Position numbers and translations under genes: made by a program. DNA of 64,000 bases. It comes from Nephromyces sp. MM_2019 (taxonomy: Eukaryota > Apicomplexa > Aconoidasida > Nephromycida). The first letter of the stretch is position 1, and every line of letters starts with the position of its first letter. The notes beneath the pieces are model-generated. The model worked only from the letters and a program-made list of their open reading frames with translations, ran no database searches and had not been told where the DNA came from. Below are positions 59,101 through 64,000 of the stretch, piece after piece. The stretch spans positions 1-64,000 of the forward strand of contig JADHZB010001741.1 of assembly GCA_015657535.1 (NCBI GenBank), read 5' to 3'.

Positions 59101-60867
59101 ACACACAGAAATACACATACACATGCATTGCTACACACTCAAGCAAAGAACTAACCCCATTTCTGAAGCTTCGCTGGTTCATTTGACCTTCATAGCCACG
59201 AGGATTGCAAGGGGCAAAAGCTTCCTCATCTGATGGCTTAAAAAGAGCCACTCCTTGATGTCTGGCATTGTATAAGATGTAAGTCCCACCTAAAGAGGGG
59301 GGGAGAGGAGGGTGCAGAACAAAGTTAGATCAGAAACACACACACTATAGCAGCAGCTGAGAATTAATAGCTTGCAAATAATGAGACTTTATAGGAGGAA
59401 ATCGCTGGAAGGGTTCGGTAGAGATTTGGAATTTGTGTGTGCGAGAATGAGATGAATAGAGGTGTATCGAGGTGGAGGCAGGTGCATACAAAGACGTACA
59501 CACAATGTACGTCACCAGTTATAACATGAAAAATACAAGACAAAAGACACACACCAGACACAACCCACACACACACCACATACCACAAACAGCGCAAATC
59601 CGGCACAACAAACACACACATACACAAAAGAAACCACATACCACACACAAACATACCCCACATACCACACACAAACATACCCCACATACCACACACCACA
59701 CACACAACACATATTATCCTCCCTCAACAACCATACAATCCACAACATCTACAGACACTCACAAATATTCCAAAAACACACAATTTAAACCGCACACAAC
59801 CCATTTTTCTTACCAGTTCCCTCAACAGTCAGCTTTGGGGATATATTCCTCAAAAATGCCAACTGAATATCTTCAATACATCCACTCAAACGATCAGGAA
59901 TCTTCAAACCAACACCACGCAAGCCCATACGAGGTGAAGCTTCTTTCAGAGCCCAGTAAAGCTTACGACTAGACCAGAAGAAGGTGTTCATAGTCCGATG
60001 ATTCGGAAGATCTACGCCCTTGTAGATGATACGAACATCCTTAACATCTGTATCTTCAGGAAGCTGTAACTTTCTTATAAGAAGTCGCTTGATAGTCTGA
60101 GAAAGGAGCGAAAAAGAAGCATTAATATGTATATATATATATGGGAACAAAGGGAGGAGTTGGAGGGTGAATAGCAGGGGTATTGATGTATATTTTAAGA
60201 GGTTTTTCTAGAGAGTAGGAATTTTCATGAGAAAGAGCTCTTTTCTGGATCTGATGAGAGCAAAACACAACGGAAATCTACCTTGTAGATGAAATTTTAG
60301 ATATTCAAGTACAAAAAAGCGAGAATGAATGAGATTTGGAGGAGTAAAACTGATTTCATGCAGCGAAGATTTTCCATCTTCATGGCAAGGACAGTGGAAA
60401 GCGATTCCTTCGAATTGCAGGAGAGGGATGAGTGGGTTAAACAGGAGGGAATAGAGCGTCAAATTAAAGGCATCGCCGTGAAAAAACATGTAGAAAAGGG
60501 AGTTAACGAAAATATATGATTAGTACTCAATGGGGTTAGAATACCAGTTTGACATGCGAGGTATTGAGCTGCAAAAAAAAACACACACAAAGTGCTCACA
60601 CAAGAACAAATGCACACACGCAAACACACCAACACACACGAAAATCTGCTTTCATCTGCTCATAATACTCTACACCTCACACAATAAAAAGCAACTAAAA
60701 CCAACCTGCACATCATAGAGGGGATAAACAGAGAGGGAAACATGCCGCGACCCTCTAAGCTGATAAAAGGTCAGATCAAAGTTCTGCTTGCTGGCCTCAG
60801 CAGCAAAGAGGGCATTGTGTGTGGAGAAATACATCTGCTGCGATATAGCTAGGCCCCGGGAAAGCAT
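51383..60867 (-). CDS. PI4K-gamma-like phosphatidylinositol 4-kinase with ubiquitin-like domain
   Basis: Lipid/protein kinase of the plant-type PI4K gamma (PI3/4-kinase fold) family, expected at membranes. Exons: 60867-60706, 60096-59814, 59289-59156, 58617-58480, 57922-57824, 57591-57266, 56861-56765, 56332-56244, 55517-55361, 54849-54654, 54430-53128, 52927-52796, 51503-51383. All phases match; total 1078 residues. Residues about 30-100 form a ubiquitin-like domain (VSLSVYPLYDV, then RIIYKGVDLPNHRTM). The kinase begins with the glycine loop VEGTGGTYIL (exons 2-3), followed by KPSDEEAFAPCNPRGYEG, EGVSREVAAYLL (exon 4), GILDIRVMNLDRNDGNIL with the catalytic Asp (exon 6), IPIDHGFILPD as the metal-binding motif (exon 7) and ECLRTMRVATRLL (exon 9). 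An acidic, serine-rich tail of about 500 residues follows (exons 10-12), and a last exon is rich in Lys and aromatics. ATG 60867 follows an in-frame stop. The tail could be a second gene starting at ATG 54845, but phase continuity favours one gene. Confidence 0.88.
51870..51990. repeat. GAGTTTTGGT-type minisatellite in the last PI4K intron
   Basis: Imperfect repeats of GAGTTTTTGG, GAGCTTTTGAG and GTGAGTTTT on plus. In sense RNA this is a C- and A-rich tract (CCAAAAACTC) in the intron between PI4K exons 12 and 13. Confidence 0.75.
56045..56160. repeat. Compound (AC)n/(AT)n microsatellite
   Basis: Alternating blocks of ACACAC and ATATAT with a short AGAGATCTCTCTC end, in the PI4K intron between exons 8 and 9. 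Confidence 0.85.
57985..58014. repeat. 30-nt perfect palindrome
   Basis: Two 15-nt arms, each reading AAATTCGGAGTGTAC on its own strand, meet with no spacer at 57999/58000. It lies about 60 nt upstream, in sense, of the acceptor of PI4K exon 5. Its centre contains TGTACGTACACT, which also occurs elsewhere in the window. It could form a cruciform or RNA hairpin, or be a dimeric factor-binding site. Confidence 0.9.
58785..58912. repeat. About 65-nt duplication carrying a donor-like site
   Basis: Two copies share GGCGTAAAT and then ACACACAAAGAAAG, ending in CTCACCAG. On the sense strand each copy contains CTGGTGAG followed by TCTTTCTTTGTGTGTG, which looks like a 5' splice site. Both lie in the PI4K intron between exons 3 and 4 and are not used in the proposed model. 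Confidence 0.7.
59570..59712. repeat. CATACC/ACACAC minisatellite in a PI4K intron
   Basis: The unit CCACATACCACACACAAACA, followed by TACCC, is repeated about 2.5 times near 59633-59700, flanked by degenerate CACACA. It is in the intron between PI4K exons 2 and 3. Frames across it are repeat artefacts. Confidence 0.8.
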
Positions 60868-61500
60868 CCTGTGGCTCAGTGATAAAGTACTGAGCGTCTA
60901 AAATCGATATCTAGGCAGGAAAGTGCTATAAGGGTGTTATAAAGACTGAAGATGTGCGTACTTTCTGACTAGCGAAAATTGTGTGTGTGTGCAGTTCAAG
61001 CTGCAGGATGAACAGAAGATGACTTGCTCACTATATTATTGGAAATGGGGCAGAAATATACTTGTTGTAAGTGCGAAGAAATCTGCAAATATGCTAGAAA
61101 GTGGATACATATTCACATATAATGCAGGAGGAGGTAGAGTGCGTGGATGCTTGATGATAAGCTAGAACAGCTGCGACGAATTCACAACCTTTTCGGAAAT
61201 TTGAGCGATCACAGAGGCTAAGCTATTAAGCTGGAGTAACGTAAGATACCTTCAATCTTAAATAAAACCTCAAGCTTGAAAAGAGATAAAGGATACCCTT
61301 TTACCCTCTAAAGAGAGACAGAATACCCTTTTACCCTCTAAAGAGAGACAGAATACCCTTTTACTCTCGATCTTGAAGAAGCCCTCAAGCTTGAAGACGG
61401 CAGATATTTCTTGGTGTTTAACGAGTAATCAGACTACAGCATATCGCAAGTAGGAAAAAAGGTGAAGAAACGCTAGTCAGAGAGGAAAATCCACTAGGAA
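60868..61500. other. Short intergenic space upstream of the PI4K gene
   Basis: About 630 nt between the PI4K start codon and the stop of the next minus-strand gene. It should contain the PI4K promoter and the upstream gene's 3' UTR. Apart from the 30-nt repeats I see no clear element. Confidence 0.4.
61290..61375. repeat. 30-nt tandem repeat, nearly three copies
   Basis: The core ATACCCTTTTACCCTCTAAA with the linker GAGAGACAGA is repeated, and the last copy has diverged to ACTCTCG. It lies in the short space between PI4K and the small gene upstream. Confidence 0.85.
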
Positions 61501-62555
61501 TTAAAGTAGAGTGCAAAGTGAACGTAATTGAAGAATTAAGAGAATATATTGCTTAGCTTCCAGAGGCCCCTGAAGTGCCAGACGCTGCAGCCACCGACAA
61601 AGCTTCAGCATTGCTGCATTCAATTTTGTGCGTGACTCGCCCTCGACTGCCTTAGTAGGCAGTCGTTGTAACGAGGCTACTACAATCCTATATCCTCTGC
61701 AAAAAGGAAGCACACACATTAAAAAAAGATGTGCAAAGCTTCCAAAGGCTCTGTGCATTACGAAAAAACCATACGCACACACACATATTAGATATAGAGA
61801 AAAAGCATCATATTTCAAAAAAATCAAACACTCAATATGGTAGAAAAACACATACAAGAGAATCACTCAAGCTAGAATCAGTTATGATGGTTTATACTAC
61901 TCATAATGAAGCTGTTTTCATCAGGAGGTATCAGCAAGAAAGCGTCATGACAAAAATACCAAGCCAAGAACATAGAAAAGCTGAAAATTTTGCACAAAAT
62001 GTCCACAGATGCAATCAAAAAGTCTGCACACATACCCAATACCACTAGTGCGTGTGTGTGAGCCCGTAGAAAGCTGTGACAGGGTGTATCGTATCGCTTG
62101 TTTGCTTAAACTTTCTCCCTCATGGGAAGAAGTAGCTGATGTAGCATATACAAGGTACTCCAAACACATTTCAAAAACAAAATATATTTCTATATACAAA
62201 GCTGACTATGACAGTGTGTACAACTACAACCGCTTAATCTGTCGCAAATATGCTCTCTTTGGCGCTGGAAAACCCACGATTTTCCCTTCACAAGCCGCTA
62301 CGCAGCTACATTGATCAGCTTATCAAACGGCTTAAAATACACGCAAATTCGCAATCATATGGATGCACCAAAAAGAAGATGCTTAAAACCAAAAAGCTCA
62401 CTAAAAGAGCATAAGATAATATATATATACTCCTTGACTAAAAGCTCACTATTCAATTCATTGTTTTCTATCGCCTCCAGAGAGCCGCCACTGAATAAAC
62501 CTCCCTTACACTTGGCCGTCAAGTAACACTCCTCCAAATTCAACAAGCGACCCAT
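61501..62555 (-). CDS. Unrecognised small protein, candidate three-exon gene
   Basis: I do not recognise this product. Proposed exons 62555-62450, 62264-62231 and 61696-61501 have matching phases (1, 2) and GT-AG borders and give 111 residues. The start MGRLLNLEECYLTAKCKGG is preceded by no obvious open frame. The middle exon (TPKRAYLRQIKR) is basic. The last exon (from GYRIVVASLQRLP through LNAAMLKLCRWLQRL) looks like amphipathic helices and ends with a leucine-rich tail. Another open stretch at about 62145-62030 could be an extra exon but does not fit the phases. It might also be 5' exons of the PI4K gene, since a donor inside the last exon would be phase-compatible with 60867. Coding status is probable, the model uncertain. 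Confidence 0.35.
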
Positions 62556-63183
62556 TCTAACAGAATATCAAAAGGGGGTGGCGAAAAATCGAGAAATAAA
62601 CGAACAGACCATAGCAAATATGATGAAATATAAAAGAAAGTGCAATAATTTTAGAGAAATAAGAATGCCTTCATTTTATAGAAGTAAGACGAATCGCCAT
62701 AATTACAGGCTAAAAGAAGCAACCACTAGCAACACACACTATCAACCGAAGCACCATGTATCACACACGCAAACTAACCTTCAGCAACATAAAGCACGTT
62801 GAAATATAAAGAAACACAGCCCTTATCAAGCAACCCACTCCTAATTGAGGGGCATCAAGGATTATGGCAGTAATGTGCCCACTAAAGCGAAAATACTATT
62901 GAATTACTTTAATAAATCGCAATAAAATCATCAGACAAGAAGCAAAATCAAGCTCTGCCTCATCTGTGAATACGTCTTAAATCAGATACATATGCATTCT
63001 AAGCCTTTAAAATACTTTAATAACTCCAAAACAATGATTTTATGCAAAAAAAAAACTCCTTGTCTCTTGTGGAGCTATCCTCTGCATATTCCCCTTCTAC
63101 TCGTGCGCGTTTCTTCCGACATAAATTAGTACCATCTCAGCTATCAAAACCGTCTAATTTTCGTGTGCTTTTTCCCTCCATCC
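62556..63183. other. Gene-free stretch at the right-hand side
   Basis: About 630 nt of AT-rich sequence with no exon I can support. If the plus-strand frame starting at 63184 is real, this would be a divergent promoter region shared with the minus-strand gene starting at 62555. Confidence 0.35.
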
Positions 63184-63390
63184 ATGGCAACGCCAAAATC
63201 TTCCACCCTTCTTCCTGGTATTGTAGTTACCCTCATACTACCTCTTCTAAATCAAATTTTTTACCACTGTATATATACTTTGAAAAGCAGCCTTTTCTCC
63301 TTGTCTCTTTGCAACCAAGTCAACCGTGCACTCTCTTTCCTCAACTACACATATATAGCCTTGGGAAAAAATGCCCAAAAGTTTTTCTAA
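63184..63390 (+). CDS. Possible hydrophobic N-terminal ORF, unrecognised
   Basis: A 68-codon plus-strand frame with a good ATG context (ATCCATGGCA). It begins MATPKSSTLLPGIVVTLILP, resembling a signal anchor or transmembrane segment. It overlaps a minus-strand open frame (63495-63247), so either strand could be coding, or neither. No donor completes a clear exon and no homologue comes to mind. Very uncertain. Confidence 0.15.
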   Translation: MATPKSSTLLPGIVVTLILPLLNQIFYHCIYTLKSSLFSLSLCNQVNRALSFLNYTYIALGKNAQKFF

Positions 63391-63674
63391 TAGATAAATT
63401 CTAGCTTCAATGCTCACTTTTTCGTATTGAATCGCCTGCGTGCATATGAGGCTCCAGCTAAACCCCACCTCCCATTCAAAGACACAGTTGTTCACCTAAA
63501 AATTCTCAAGGCAATCTCCTGTTTCCTGTCAGTGCTGGGCTCTCTTTTTCCTGCTGTGGATCCAGTGATTCTAAGCTTATTCCCTTATTCAAGCTGGTGT
63601 CTATCCTTTCTTTCACAATTGAAGCCTGCGTGCTTCCTCCATATTGACCGACAAAATATATTTTAAACCTCCAG

Positions 63675-63869
63675 GTACGCACTTCATCGACTCCCAAAGA
63701 AAGCTATTTCATCCCCACCGGCGAATGGATGGTAAACGGGTCTCAGTTCTTGACATGCACAAAAGAAGAGGCTCACAGCCTCTTTGCTTCCTGCTCAGCC
63801 TCTGCAGATTCGTTTTTCAAAACAAAAAAAAAATCTGTTTTCTTCCACAAAAATGGTACAGTAACCAGG
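63675..63869 (+). CDS. Possible internal exon of a plus-strand gene, unrecognised
   Basis: An open stretch bounded by an acceptor (AACCTCCAG) and a donor (ACCAG then GTAAAA). It encodes a segment including YFIPTGEWMVNGSQFLTC and HSLFASCSASADSFFKTKKK, which has a protein-like composition. The gene would continue past the right edge. I recognise no family, and the opposite strand has a partly overlapping open frame. Confidence 0.2.
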
Positions 63870-64000
63870 TAAAAGGACCAAGAGGCAGCAGCAGCACGAG
63901 CTTTTCCAACATTCATATGGAATCATAAAACTATCATACAAAATATCTTGTATGTGGCAGCGTCACCTTCATATGGCAAATGAGGCTTCATTATGCAGAT

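Noticed and set aside
60208..60489. Minus-strand 93-codon frame between PI4K exons 1 and 2
   Set aside because: Exons 1 and 2 join directly through the ubiquitin-like domain in phase 0; this frame would interrupt the fold.
62009..62314. Plus-strand 101-codon frame and overlapping minus-strand stretch at 62199-61945
   Set aside because: No motif on either strand. The minus stretch could be an exon of the small gene but breaks the phase chain.

Overview
The window looks like nuclear DNA of an intron-rich protist, most likely an apicomplexan or a close relative. No bacterial, phage or organelle genes were seen. The grounds are: every recognisable gene is broken into many short exons with GT-AG introns of about 0.2 to 2 kb; one intron holds a degenerate block of TTTAGGG, the telomere unit of many apicomplexans and plants; one gene is a plant/alveolate-type PI4K gamma with a ubiquitin-like domain; and a purine-degradation enzyme (5-hydroxyisourate hydrolase) is present. 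That last gene is unusual for parasitic apicomplexans but has been reported from the nephromycids (Nephromyces, Cardiosporidium), so a nephromycid source is a reasonable inference, not a proof.

All recognised genes lie on the minus strand, so they read from high to low coordinates. From the right: an unrecognised small gene (62555-61501); a PI4K-gamma-like lipid kinase in 13 phase-consistent exons (60867-51383); about 6.9 kb with no gene I can support; a complete three-exon 5-hydroxyisourate hydrolase (44455-43082); about 5.5 kb without a gene; TAF1, the largest TFIID subunit, in 21 exons plus an optional duplicated mini-exon (37537-15334); about 4.5 kb without a gene; and a POLQ/HELQ-type superfamily 2 helicase whose 3' end is not resolved and may leave the window (10857 to about 415). 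The last 1.4 kb on the right may hold the start of a plus-strand gene, weakly supported. Exon borders were placed by hand from conserved protein motifs, splice signals and codon-phase continuity. Within PI4K, TAF1 and the hydrolase the exon lengths sum to whole codons.

The genes do not form a pathway: DNA repair helicase, basal transcription, purine breakdown and phosphoinositide signalling. The noteworthy features are in gene architecture. TAF1 has a duplicated 30-nt mini-exon beside a 20-nt tandem array, a likely GC-AG intron, and 3' splice sites made from CA microsatellite. The helicase has an apparent 20-nt intron. The PI4K gene has a 30-nt perfect palindrome in an intron and a long serine-rich C-terminal extension. 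CA/TG simple repeats are concentrated in the introns of TAF1 and PI4K. I found no new multi-gene system, CRISPR array, rRNA, tRNA or intact mobile element.
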